64,000 nucleotides of DNA from NCBI GenBank assembly GCA_000827325.1, contig KN832898.1, forward strand, positions 5,787-69,786. Reading direction: 5' to 3'. The stretch comes from Oidiodendron maius Zn. Lineage: Eukaryota > Ascomycota > Leotiomycetes > Myxotrichaceae. Under the pieces are notes generated by a model. It ran no database searches, was not told the DNA's origin, and was given only the letters and a program-made list of their open reading frames with translations. The position numbers were made by a program, and so were the translations under genes. Each line of letters opens with the position of its first letter. The first letter of the stretch is position 1. Shown here piece by piece: positions 50,610 through 60,529 of the stretch.

Positions 50610-51621
50610 TTTGTAAAATTAGAGGGAAGACCGACTTCAATGGTGAAGTTTGGAGGAAGAATAGACGTGAAACGCTTCTACGCTAAGCGCCTGTAGGGTT
50701 ATAGTTAATCCGGGCCGGCTCGAGCCTGGGGTTTTGGCGGACTAAATAACGTATTTGATAAGCGAGTGGCGGATGTATGCGAGTGCGGACTGCTATTTTA
50801 CCGCAAAATCATCAAAACAACCCCCCCCCCTATATCAACGACAATAATACTTATTACTTTATATAATATACCGATATATTCATCTATAGTGTGGAAGTCC
50901 TGAACTTAATTTATAGGGTAATATAGTTAGATTATTTAGCTAAAAAGCTAGAATTTCTTAAAAATGCCTCTTTTTAGGCTTTAAATTTTATACTTAATTG
51001 ATTCTAGCTATTTGAAATCTTAAAAAATAGCTTATAGTTATTGCAGTAGCCAGGAAACTTTAAATATTAAGTTTGAAGCTTATAGCTGTTGTGGTTATTA
51101 ATATAATAGAGGGCTGGTGTTGGATGCTTAATCGTGCTGTGATAGAGCCTCATGAGGGGACTGCTAATAAGCTGGAAACAAAACATCTCTGTCACACTCG
51201 AATAGGACGGTGCAGATCCTGTACAAGACTGTTTATGACTATTATAGTGGCATGTCTCATTCTGGTCCCGTCGCAGTTGGAGAGCTGTCGGGGTGAACAG
51301 GACGAGCAGGAGAAGGTTAGATCATCACAAACAAGCGCTTATTTGCACCCAGATTCAGCACCAAGCTCTGGGTTTGGATGCACTAGATCGGAGACTAATA
51401 TGTTCTTCTAATATCAGTAATATTCAGTGGTTGGCTGCCCCGCTATCTTGTCTGTCCTTCCCTGGCCCTGAGTGCTCTTTATGTGCTGTTCTTCTTCATG
51501 TCTATGCTTTGGAAATCAAAATTAACGGGGCCAAATTTCTGAAAACGGTCCCCAGCTCGTCGAACAACCAGGACGTTCTGGTCCGACTGCCTTTCCCTTA
51601 TCAGATCTGACAGGCGTGGTA
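50610..51621. other. Intergenic region, partly AT-rich; no supported gene
   Basis: Next to the APH start is a GC-rich stretch (CCGGGCCGGCTCGAGCC near 50712). A poly-C run of ten at 50821-50830 leads into an AT-rich patch (50831-51070). The region 51073-51610 has overlapping plus-strand frames without recognisable domains. Confidence 0.4.
50831..51070. repeat. Small AT-rich, RIP-like patch
   Basis: About 240 bases with the CTATAG/TTAAAA texture of the first 38 kb, isolated inside ordinary DNA and bordered on the left by a run of ten C. It may be a short decayed repeat. No terminal repeats could be paired. Confidence 0.35.
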
Positions 51622-51906
51622 CTGAATGAACAAAGAGTCTCGCATCTGTTCGTTTGTTCTCCTCCCCTCCTAAGACTTCTAGGAACAGCTATAGCTGCCT
51701 ACAGTAGAGAGCGTAGTCCTCTCGTGTCCAGGTGTGTGGTTTGGATAGAATAAGCCAAGAGGCTAAGCAACATTGATATTCGGACGGTGCGGCATAAGTA
51801 AATTTCCAGTCCACTTGACACACGACGTTGTAATCTCTATCCACTAGTATATTCCTAGCAGCAAAACCATCGCAGAAAAGTCTGAAATCGTCATCACCTA
51901 GGCCAG
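51622..51906 (-). pseudogene. Fragment of an APH-like kinase (catalytic part)
   Basis: On the minus strand the sequence reads FRLFCDGFAARNILVDRDYN, then QVDWKFTYAAPSEYQ and SWLILSKPHTWTRED. This is the catalytic Asp...Asn block, the metal-site block and the WLLL..P..W block of fungal APH-like proteins. There is no N-lobe upstream and an in-frame TAG follows ALYCRQL, so this is a remnant. It belongs to a different subfamily from the fragment at 52110-52560, which lies just upstream on the same strand. Confidence 0.6.
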
Positions 51907-52109
51907 ATATAAAGCGTGGCGTGATTTCTCGAAAACCGTGAAGACTTTCGAGGTCTCGGAAACATGAGATAGCTAGTCGTGCGCGCTTTTGAATGGGGCA
52001 TCAGCAACTGCAAGCAGACATTGTCAGTATCTGTGTACCATAGAAGGATAGGGTACAAACCCCGAGGATGAATCCCACGGTTTCTCTTAGCTTCATGATG
52101 GGTAGTCGT

Positions 52110-52840
52110 TTTCAATCGCCAATATGGAGAAGCTATGTGACGAAACACGTCATACATGACATGATAGTAAAATCTCTCCTGGATTTGTTGGACGAATAGA
52201 CCCTATACTCTAGAGATACTATCTAGCGCAAGGAAATAGAAGAAATTCTCATCATCCCGCCCCCCCCTTAATAGTGTGCGTTCGAGGCAAGGATTCGCTC
52301 TTCGTTCTTGACTAGTCATAATCAGCAATGCCTCCTCTTGCGCAAAGATATCAGCGAATTCTCCGTACTTCCTATCAGAGTTAGGTGATCATCAGCCAAG
52401 CCATCGACGGTTTGACTTGTCAGCCAGTATGGGGGACATTGCATCTCTATAGGCAATGAGAATGTCCACTCCAGATCGATAAGGTATTTGACATCCCGCC
52501 CATCATCAACAAAGATGTTGCTTTGATGGCCCTTGGGACTCGCTTCCGTTCCAACACAAAGTTTCTTCTCATCGGCAACCTCTAGACCCCATTGGAGAAG
52601 CAGAGATCCTCTACCAAGACGCTGATATCGGAAATCAACACATAAGTTATCGAGATAGTAACAGGGCTCCTGGTAGAAGCTATCCACGTGGTCAGAATCG
52701 AACCCGCAGAGGCGGAATGGAATATGAAATGCACTTCTCCAATTTTTCTTCTGCTTCAATATATGCAGCGAAACGAGTTGGCTCCTGATCTTTCCGCTGA
52801 TAGGATACGCCTCCACAGCCCAATCTCCCAGCCTATCATC
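52110..52840 (-). pseudogene. Chimera of a GNAT acetyltransferase part and an APH-like C-terminal part
   Basis: One minus-strand frame begins as a GNAT: YYLDNLCVDFRYQRLGRGSL then LQWGLEVADEKKLCVGTEAS, matching the acetyl-CoA-binding R/Q-x-x-G-x-G region and following helix. Directly after ASPKG it becomes an APH-like protein (HQSNIFVDDG, then YLIDLEWTFSLPIEM and PPYWLTSQTVDGL). The join is in frame near 52530. The APH part then shifts frame near 52375 (EYGEFADIFAQEEALL is in another frame) and has a TAG before QGLFVQQIQERF-like sequence. No ATG opens the frame. It is therefore most likely a deletion or recombination product that has decayed. Each half is recognisable from family knowledge; joint function is unlikely. 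Confidence 0.65.
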
Positions 52841-53142
52841 TAAGCTCTGAATGAACTATACCACGATCGACTAATATGCTCAAAGCTCTTTCCGGAGCCT
52901 CCTCTTTCCCCAGCGCGAAATCTCCAGATAGCGAATCTAACAATTAAATTCCCATTTGTACAGCAGGTTAATAATCTATTATTTCCGGCCCATTCGCATG
53001 CTTTCAAAGACTTCCCGCAGGAAGGGAGGGAACGAATGGCACACTACGAATGGCGCAAGTCGTCTTCCTGATATATGTCGAACAAGCACGACAGCCTCGT
53101 GACAATGAACTGTTATTTTGTTGTAACGTGATAGACTTGGAT
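52841..53142. other. Spacer, no gene seen
   Basis: About 300 bases between the 3' end of the FHA-kinase gene and the chimera. It probably holds the kinase 3' untranslated region. No motif recognised. Confidence 0.4.
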
Positions 53143-54815
53143 CTACTCAATGAGTGTCCGTTTACTAGTCGCACTCTTTTCTCGATATTGAGCAAGGGGA
53201 CGTTGTAAAGCACAATAGGCCGACATTCGATCATCTGGTGCCCATTGAAGCATGGCTTTACAACAGATAGCTAGAGGCTGATCTGGTTTCTTGCCGAGCC
53301 ACTTGTGAATCTTATCGAAATCTCTCTCATTCACTTGCCTGCTTGGCTTGCCCTTATTTGGAAGTTGACATCCAAGGATTTCTACGCCAACCAACGCACA
53401 AGCCCAATAATCGACATAACGTCCATGATATTCTCCTTCTCGCTGCTCCGGCGCTAAATAAGGTATTGTTCCTGGCCAATCATATAGTATCCTATCTTTG
53501 AATGTTGCAGATCCAAAATCAATGATTCGGGCCAGAGGAGGGTCGTAAGATTGCACGGTAAGATTAGCGGGCTTTAAGTCGCGATGGATAATGCCATGTT
53601 TGTGAAGGAATGCAATCCCCTCTAGGACTTGTGCAAAGAGGATAGTGCGAGTTTCCTTGGATGCTTTTGATGCGATCAAGGAAATGAATGTGCTTGTGGC
53701 GCGCGGACTGAAGAATATATACTTGTCGATGACATCATTCGATCCAGGTTTCCAGGTATCATCCAAGAGCCTGATAATTCGCGCCTATGTTGTATCAGCG
53801 ATGTGCAGGATTATCTCTCCCGAAACGTACCTCTTCGACTTTATTGTGAATGGATTCATGGTGGAATTCAAATGGCGTTCCCAGGTGTTTCTATCCTTGT
53901 CGTCAGGCCTGATGATTTTTGGAGACACTTACTTACGTGTTTGATGTCTAGAAGATACTTAAGCATGGTAACCTCCTCATCCACTTTGCGTAAATTTTGT
54001 GGCGTCCGCCAAAGTTCTTTGGCTGCCGCAGCCTTTCCCGTGCGTGTATGTGTGACTGCGTAAACATGACCAAATGTCCCTTTCGCGATTGCATTCCTGA
54101 CTACCCAATCTCCCATCATCACCTCATGCTCACATGGAGTCGGAGCCACCAATGGAACTGAATCGCTCAGAACGTGGCTATAGAACGCGGCTAGTTCTAT
54201 TTGGAACTGCTCATCTTGTTCTGTCGTGCGTCTCGGAAACTTGAGTGTGAAGTAACACTCGCCGATTCCAATTGTATTCCGGTAAGGGATCAATCGCTGC
54301 TCGTTTGAGAGCACCTCTCCATTAAGTGTCACCGTCTTGCCACGCATGTTATCTGCGACTAGGAAAAACCCACCCCCTCCCTTCACCCATGTAAAGCGCG
54401 CGTGTATTCCAGCTATCTCATCATTGCCCTTTCCATCCACCATCAAAAGTATGTCAACACCTAGATTCTTGAGATTCTTCCTCCCTCTGCCGATCCTCCA
54501 GCCCAGTGGCGCAAACTCCGGGAGTTTGCTAAGTGAGAAAGTAAAGCATCCGACATGCTTTAAGGCCATAGTAGAATCGACACGTATGAAATTGCAATGG
54601 TGCGTATAGAAATCCACATTGCGCCGACACGCTAGGAGGTGAATGGCATCTTTGGCATCTCGATTTAAGGGCTGCAGTTCGCCTATCAATCCCACGTCCC
54701 CCGTATGTGTGTTGACCTCTTTATCGCTATAGAGAGTCCCGGTCTCTGGGCTGTTGGGGATCGTCGCAACATCCTCACTTGTAGCAGATTGGCTAGTAGC
54801 AACTGTCTTATCCAT
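53143..54815 (-). CDS. FHA-domain Ser/Thr protein kinase, two exons, intact
   Basis: Exons 54815-53937 and 53784-53143 join in phase 0 across a 152-bp intron (GTAAGT...ACATAG), giving 506 aa; the join reads LLDIKH|ARIIRLLDDTW, the normal alphaC-beta4 passage of a kinase. Residues about 105-195 form an FHA domain (WRIGRGRKNL, GIHARFTW, TVTLNGE), a phosphothreonine-binding module. The kinase follows: glycine loop IAKGTFGHVY about 243-252, Lys266 (AAAAKEL), alphaC Glu280/281, HRDLKPAN at 360, DFG at 382, GTIPYLAPE to 406, and DYWACALVG. All catalytic residues are present. This FHA-plus-kinase layout resembles the checkpoint kinases Rad53/Cds1 in order, but the sequence is a diverged fungal group, so a checkpoint role is not claimed. 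It shares a 377-bp divergent promoter region with the gene at 55193. Confidence 0.85.
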
Positions 54816-55192
54816 TTTATCTATGGAATAGTGATCTTAACTGTCGAAGGAGTGTGTAGGGGGGGCTATCGTCGAGTTCTCGTTTTAACAGAAGAGTCGC
54901 AGACAAGTTCAGGCTATTAAGCGCCGACAGGGTCTGCCGATACGAATCCTCTGCTCCTGCCCAATCAACAATCTTAATCGCAAAGCCGTACAAACAATAA
55001 ACTTGTACCCCCCACCCATGTGATCGAAATTGTCCCTAGCCTAGGTAGAGAGGCAGGTGCAGGCGGCTGTTCGGCAAATTCCATGTTCGGTATCCCGTAG
55101 GTGAAGGATCGGACGCTTAATAAGCCGCCGCGTTAGTTAGGTTAAGTTACCTCGGACTTGTCGCAACCAACATAATTTTCTATTCTACAACT
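54816..55192. promoter_or_regulatory. Divergent promoter region between the FHA-kinase and the 55193 gene
   Basis: The two start codons face away from each other, 377 bases apart. The interval is non-coding and includes a GGGGGG run and a CCCACCCATG stretch near 55008. No TATA box stands out. Shared regulation is an inference from layout. Confidence 0.4.
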
Positions 55193-55861
55193 ATGGCTCA
55201 AGCCTACAACGACTTCAATCAGAATAGCTTATACTCTTTGCCTACAGATAATATACTGAATCTAGTTAATGAGCGACTTCTCGAGCCGACAGACCAGCCG
55301 ACAGACCCGCGAACCAGCGAGCTCAAAAATTACTTCCTAGGCTACAAAGAGTGGTTAGAAACACCGCCGTCTCCAGCCCTTTCGGATCGAGAACAGTTGT
55401 TTTCATACCTCGAACAGGGCAGCACGAATTGCTACGGAGTTCCGCCTTCTTCCCCCTCTCACGGAGTACTACTTTGGAACCCTCTAGAGACCAAATGCCA
55501 AGGTAGGGACAATTATGCTTCAACACTATCATAAGGCTAATTGTTTCTATAATTAGTCGACCTTAGCAGGACGAAAAAGTCAAAATTACAATCCAAACAC
55601 CAGCCGCAACGCAGAAGAGGAAAACAGGGAACAGAATGGAAAGGTGGACGAGGACGTACAGGAAGCCACGCTCTCAAAGCTGGCAGAGTTGTGAAAGAAT
55701 ACTCTCAAAGCACACATCACATGGAAACACGATCGCGCACTTGCGCCCGCCCTCATCATATGGAAACACGGTCGCGCACATGTGCTCGTAGACGTAAGGA
55801 ATTTGGGGCGAGGCAGAGAGTAGATCGAAACGACAGCAATAGGCCATCATGTCGAAAATGA
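55193..55861 (+). CDS. Small basic protein with an internal repeat, two exons, unrecognised
   Basis: The ATG at 55193 is in a good context (CAACTATGGCT). Exons 55193-55502 and 55557-55861 join in frame across a 54-bp intron (GTAGGG...GGCTAATTG...AATTAG), giving 204 aa. The first half is acidic and polar (SLYSLPTDNILNLVNERLLE; LKNYFLGYKEWLE). The second half is strongly basic (TKKSKLQSKHQPQRRRGKQG) and holds two copies of HHMETRSRTCAR. There is no signal peptide or membrane segment; the basic part suggests nucleic-acid contact, which is inference. The second exon stays open across the repeat, which supports the splice model. No family recognised. Confidence 0.55.
55715..55788. repeat. Two direct repeats with 39-bp period inside the 55193 gene
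   Basis: CATCACATGGAAACACGATC at 55715 and CATCATATGGAAACACGGTC at 55754 start two 35-base units with a handful of differences. The period is a multiple of three, so the repeat keeps the reading frame (13 codons each). Confidence 0.8.
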
Positions 55862-57856
55862 CCGCGGGTATCATGATGGACACGGTGGAACTATCCTCAC
55901 TCAACGTGGTCAGACGCCATAGGACCTAGAAGAACGAAGAATGCAAGATGACAGCACCCACGCCAAGCTACAGCAATGCAACCAGAAAGTGTACGAGAGA
56001 CCGCGAAAGGCGCACTCACTGGCTCCGCACCAGCGAAAATTTGTACCCATGGGCTTCTCCACGTCCGTACCCCACCTCAGTCAGAGTGAGATGTAAGTTG
56101 TCGTTTAAGCCTCATCTCCATATTTCATGGAAAGGATCCACATCTCTCAATTGATCAGTTATCAAGCTAAGGCATCTATGCTGTCACCTAGGTACTCTGA
56201 TGTCTCTACATACTCATCTATCCGGCAAGGAGGATGGAAGCCAAAGATCGGCTGAGCGACGGCAATCCCCCAACAGCGATCCATCTCCACAACCAAGTCA
56301 AGATGTTGTAGAAAGCGACAGTCACTGCGACGACGAGCGTAACAATACAATACCGACTTGATTATGATGATAAGGAATTGCGTCTTGGACAAGAATTTCA
56401 TGTATCACCAAATCACCGGGCTTGTTGTTTATTACGCGAGTAGGCGAGTCCAAGAGTATTTCATACTCTTTGCTTAATTTATCGTCGCAAAATGAAACTT
56501 GTATAAGGATCACATCGGTAATGGGGGCTTCATAGGGACGTGGAACTACGGAATTGGCTATGGAAGACAACTAGATAGAATGATACTTGTGGGTTTTAAG
56601 TACTTAGTGATCTGCGTTAGAACCCCTCGGTATCGTCTCACCAAGTCTTGGAAGGAATTTAAAGGGTAAAGTAGAAAGAGTTTTACCGCGAGAGGAAGGA
56701 CGCGAGAAGTTAGATCTCTCGATGTTAGATAAATTCGCCTCCGACGCAAATTGGTACCTGCCATTCTGTATTCCGTATGCTCACTTTATCGCCAGATGTT
56801 TGAGGTCATACCATTTAGCCTTGCAGGCAGCACAGTACCCCTCGGAATCCATCCAACTTGTTCAGGGGTTGCTCTCCTTAGCCATTCCGCACTACGTAAC
56901 TCGAGGTGTTGATACTGTTCTCGGAAATAATTGAAGCACTCTCCACATCTACAACACGAAAACTGCGTCTATGTGCCTCTTCACTGCTCCTACAACTGAG
57001 GCTATAAATGATGTTCAGCGTCGCTTTCGAGCAGGATCGGGTAAAGGTCCGCTGATTTCGGATTCTCGCGAACATCTCTTCTTTTTGTTTACTGGGCTTA
57101 TGACGGAAATTGGCGATTTTATTTGGTGATCGTGTCTTCCGTTGCAGTCTGGCCCCTCGTAGGCGTGCCTGCGTTATACTTGCTCCTTCTTGATACCGTT
57201 CAGTCGCTTTCCTCCTATCAAATCTTTGGTCGAAGTTAGACTGACTCGGGGCTATATTGACTGGAAGGAGGAAGGGCAAGAGGTGGACTATATCGCAGTG
57301 GGGTTGACAACCGTAGGAAAGGGACGAACTATGTTTCACTAGAGCCGAGCCGGTCGTGGCACGCAAATGAACAGCGCCTATCTTCGCAAGCGAGTAAGGT
57401 GTCGAGAAAGGCCCATGAGTCGTTAGTATCTCCCCTTCTCTACCACAACCAACAAACCTGCGACACAGACGTGATCATGTCCACGCACCCTTCTCGTGAT
57501 GCTACAGCGGATCTCATGACATACATGACATATTCGTCGCGGAAAGCACTATCAACACTGCCCAACGCTGAGATGGAGAACATCCCATGTGGCTTCGGAT
57601 TCGAATTCGAGGACTGCTTGGAACAAAAGCTGCAGCTGGTGCAGGATGATTTGGAATGACAAAGCACTCGCCGATGATGCAAGATGGCCTACACCGGAAC
57701 ACATGCGGGAAGCTTACCGTCGTTTCATCAAAACTGAGCTGGAGGATGTCCATACGCCATCTCCTCTGTCGAGCCCCAAATCAATAGCTCGCTCTCGCCC
57801 GCTTCGCAGACCAAAAGGGACGCAGTGCCGGGATAGTGGGATCCATCACGAAACTA
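55862..57856. other. No firmly supported gene
   Basis: About 2 kb of ordinary composition. On the minus strand, 56570-56162 has two overlapping frames (one with RPYEAPITDVILIQVSFCDD, the other with CRFLQHLDLVVEMDRCWGIA) that look like parts of a frameshifted protein-coding remnant, but I cannot name it. A 162-codon minus-strand frame (57366-56878) has no ATG. Short plus-strand frames at 57477-57861 (for example CSWCRMIWNDKALADDARWP) have no recognised domain. Confidence 0.35.
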
Positions 57857-59015
57857 GCTAGAGCCGTCGTCAGGCTTAAACAAACGTACAAAGCGCGGAT
57901 GGACTGCTCTCATAGTGGCCAAGGCAGCCATCTGTGAGTGACAGTCGTCCTCATCAATAACAGCATTTAATTGATGAACCAGGTAGCTATCATGACAAGC
58001 CAAGACATCATTATCCATAGTGAATGAGCCAATTCGTGGCAACAGGATTTTCCCTATTATGAGCATAATGCGCGACAAACCCCGAACCAGGTTGGTCCGA
58101 CGGTACTTATCACGCCACTTTTCCTCCCAAGATACCAAGAGCATCTTCGCATCAGCCTCTTCGATGTAGTCGATTACCAAATGTCCTGTATTGAGATTGT
58201 AAGGATGGTTCGAAGGGATATATCGGCAGGGCGTTGTACGGCCCAGAAGGGAGATGACTTGGCGTCGAAGAACCTCGAATAGTCAGGAGAGGAAGGGAGC
58301 ATGGACTAGGAAGATGAACTATGCCGCCAACTACTATTATTATTGTAAATATCATCTCTCAGCGGATCACTTACGCTGGAACCCTTCACCCCATCTGTGC
58401 CGCTAGCAAATGCAAAACCCCACAAAGGATGGGTACATCTGGACAGTTCTCGCGAATCCAGGCATAGGTGACTGCTTCAAAGCGGATCTATTCATCTGCA
58501 TTGCCTGGATAGTTCGAATCGCCGACCTTGAATGGGAGTGGGAAGCGAATCATTACCTGTCCACCTGGCCGCTTCCTCCAATTGACAACAATGACAGGCA
58601 AGCAGATGTTGAAGCTACCATGGATCTAATCCTCGGAAGCCGAGAGGCGGCATGTTTCTTTGCCTTTGAGACGTAGATAGCATTTCACAATATATTCAAT
58701 TTCCGTTGCATGCTGCAGGAGGTAGCTGATGAACTCTTCTCTCTTCTGCCAATAGGTTAGCGCTTGCAGGACATTATGCTCCTGGTCCACCGCTTCATTG
58801 TAGGTAATCTTTCCCTTTAACATCTGGAGGCTTATTCCTAACCCCAAGGCTGGAAGACATGACTTAAGATGCTGCATTGGGGATATTAACTTGGAGACAT
58901 CTTTCAATTGACTGCGCTTTGTAATCATAACAAATCGCTTAAAAAATATACTAGGCCAGAAACAGTAGATGCCGAGGCCGCCTTTCATTGCCCATTGAAC
59001 GGGTATTTCTAACAT
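57857..59015 (-). pseudogene. Decayed APH-like kinase, N-terminal half only
   Basis: On the minus strand the blocks of a fungal APH-like subfamily appear in order: LTYWQKREEFISYLLQHATE (about 58780-58720); IHGSFNICLPVIVVNWRKR; VMIRFPLPFKVGDSNYPGNA; FEAVTYAWIRENCPDVPI; a 56-bp intron (58374-58319, GTAAGT...GGCATAG); LGRTTPCRYIP; GHLVIDYIEEADAKML; LPRIGSFTMDND; HQLNAVIDEDDCHSQMAAL; TMRAVHPRF. In-frame stops lie after SASED, after GNADE, and after APFLS, and about 50-60 residues are missing between FTMDND and ACHDS. The sequence stops being APH-like at about 57890, just before the catalytic block that should follow. It is a pseudogene. Its missing C-terminal part resembles the APH half of the chimera at 52110-52560. 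Confidence 0.7.
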
Positions 59016-60023
59016 ACCTTACGTCTTCTATTGAGCTGTTTCCATTCTATTTGTCGTGCCAGGTTGTGAGGCCTTATGTGGCTCTAGTGGTCGCGAATTA
59101 TTTGGAGCCAGCGTTTATTTCTGACACGCTAAAGCCTAATGCGTCGAAGCCTAACGACGTCAAGGGCTCATGCGGTCAGTATCGGATTGCTCGACGAGTC
59201 ACATGCTCTTGAGCCCCACCACTTTCCTGCTGCGAAATGAACACACCATCAGACGTCAAGCTACTTCCAAGGCTCTCACGAATCTTTCTGCGCGTTAAGT
59301 TCGTAGTCGGACACTATGCGACCGTGACCACTTAGTTCTATCACGCTGCAGCTGCGCAGTTTCAGGCATTGCCTGAGCTATCATCACATTCGAGATTCTA
59401 ATACACGCAATCCCATTACCGACAGACCAGTTTCTATGAGATTAAATTGGACATTCACAGCAACCGACGCGGCAGATTATCATATTAGCATAACACAATA
59501 CAAGCTCCGATTGCGACTATAAAACACAAAGAGCCCAAAGAGGTCTTAGCCTCCTAGGCTTCGGTTGGGCGCTCGTGGTGCGGTTTAATAGAGGTATGGT
59601 GGGTTTGGGCATCAGGTCCGCTCTATTCTTACTCTAAAAGTTTGGGCTGACTCCGTTCTTCACCAGGTCCCTTATTGACTTTCTATACTGCTCCGCGTTC
59701 TATCAACCGTATACCTAGGCAATTTCAGTTTTGTCCACCACCACAGGTTGAAAAGACGAAGAAAACAAGCAGTATATGGCGCAAAATAACGAACCATAGC
59801 TCCGCAGATAAAGATTGAGCATCGTCCAACCTGGTGTCGAGTAAGCTAAGCATTTTGTTGTTCAGCTATTCCATTTTATTACATTGTATACAAGTTGGTT
59901 ACATCTTGCGGGAACAGTCTGCAGTTCACTAATTTGGCAAGGAATAATTCTAGAAATCAACGAACAAACTAGAAAAGTATTGACCTTCACGTCGAACCGC
60001 AGTCAAAGAACTCCGGACTGATC
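59016..60023. other. No supported gene
   Basis: Ordinary composition with only short overlapping frames. It probably contains the promoter of the gene at 60024. Nothing else recognised. Confidence 0.4.
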
Positions 60024-60316
60024 ATGTCCGAGCAGGTACGATTTGCCTGGAATCTTAATTATGATTATCACGCTGACCTATGCTATAGCAGGAAATCCCT
60101 TCAGCGGAAACAGGTGTTTATATAGAGAAGATCCAAATATTCGAGCCTACAGATACAGACAGAATTCTATATGCAAAGGGGCACGAGATCGTCGTTTTCC
60201 ACCCTAAAGACAAGAAGAAACAATCGCGTCATCGGCCTGAAACTGATGAGAAGATCACTGTCCCTGCTGGATATTCGGTTCGTGCAGTGAGGGCGTGGTT
60301 GTTATGGGCGCAGTGA
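60024..60316 (+). CDS. Small protein (79 aa), two exons, unrecognised
   Basis: The ATG at 60024 (TGATCATGTCC) starts a 12-base first exon (MSEQ). A 53-bp intron (60036-60088, GTACGA...GCTGACC...TATAG) leads to exon 60089-60316. The product reads SAETGVYIEKIQIFEPTDTD, then RILYAKGHEIVVFHPKDKKK, and ends PAGYSVRAVRAWLLWAQ. The alternation of short hydrophobic and charged stretches suggests a small beta-rich fold. There is no signal peptide, membrane segment or Cys pairs. It is convergent with the gene at 60530-61433 (213 bases apart). Clean splice signals and frame support a real gene. Function unknown. Confidence 0.55.
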
Positions 60317-60529
60317 ATTGCAAGAGTTGACTTCCCGAGATTTGACTCATCGACAATACAACTATAGCATCTTCGAGAGGGTTGCGGGGGAATGCAATAC
60401 CAAAGGTCTGTGTGGCCGCCCCGCCATCCCACAGACTGCTTGTCTTAAGGTTTCTTGCGAGGTAGGAACCACAGACATCCTCCAGCTTATCAGTCGGGAG
60501 GCCGGAATATTTATAGAAGTCTATGAAAG

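Noticed and set aside
51293-51610. 105-codon plus-strand frame
   Set aside because: No domain, competes with another overlapping frame, and no clear intron signals.
56878-57366. 162-codon minus-strand frame rich in Arg/Ser
   Set aside because: No ATG in a usable place, no domain and no splice structure; probably chance.
57854-57861. HETS ending of a plus-strand frame, suggesting a link to HET-s
   Set aside because: Four-letter coincidence; the frame has no HET-s or HeLo domain.
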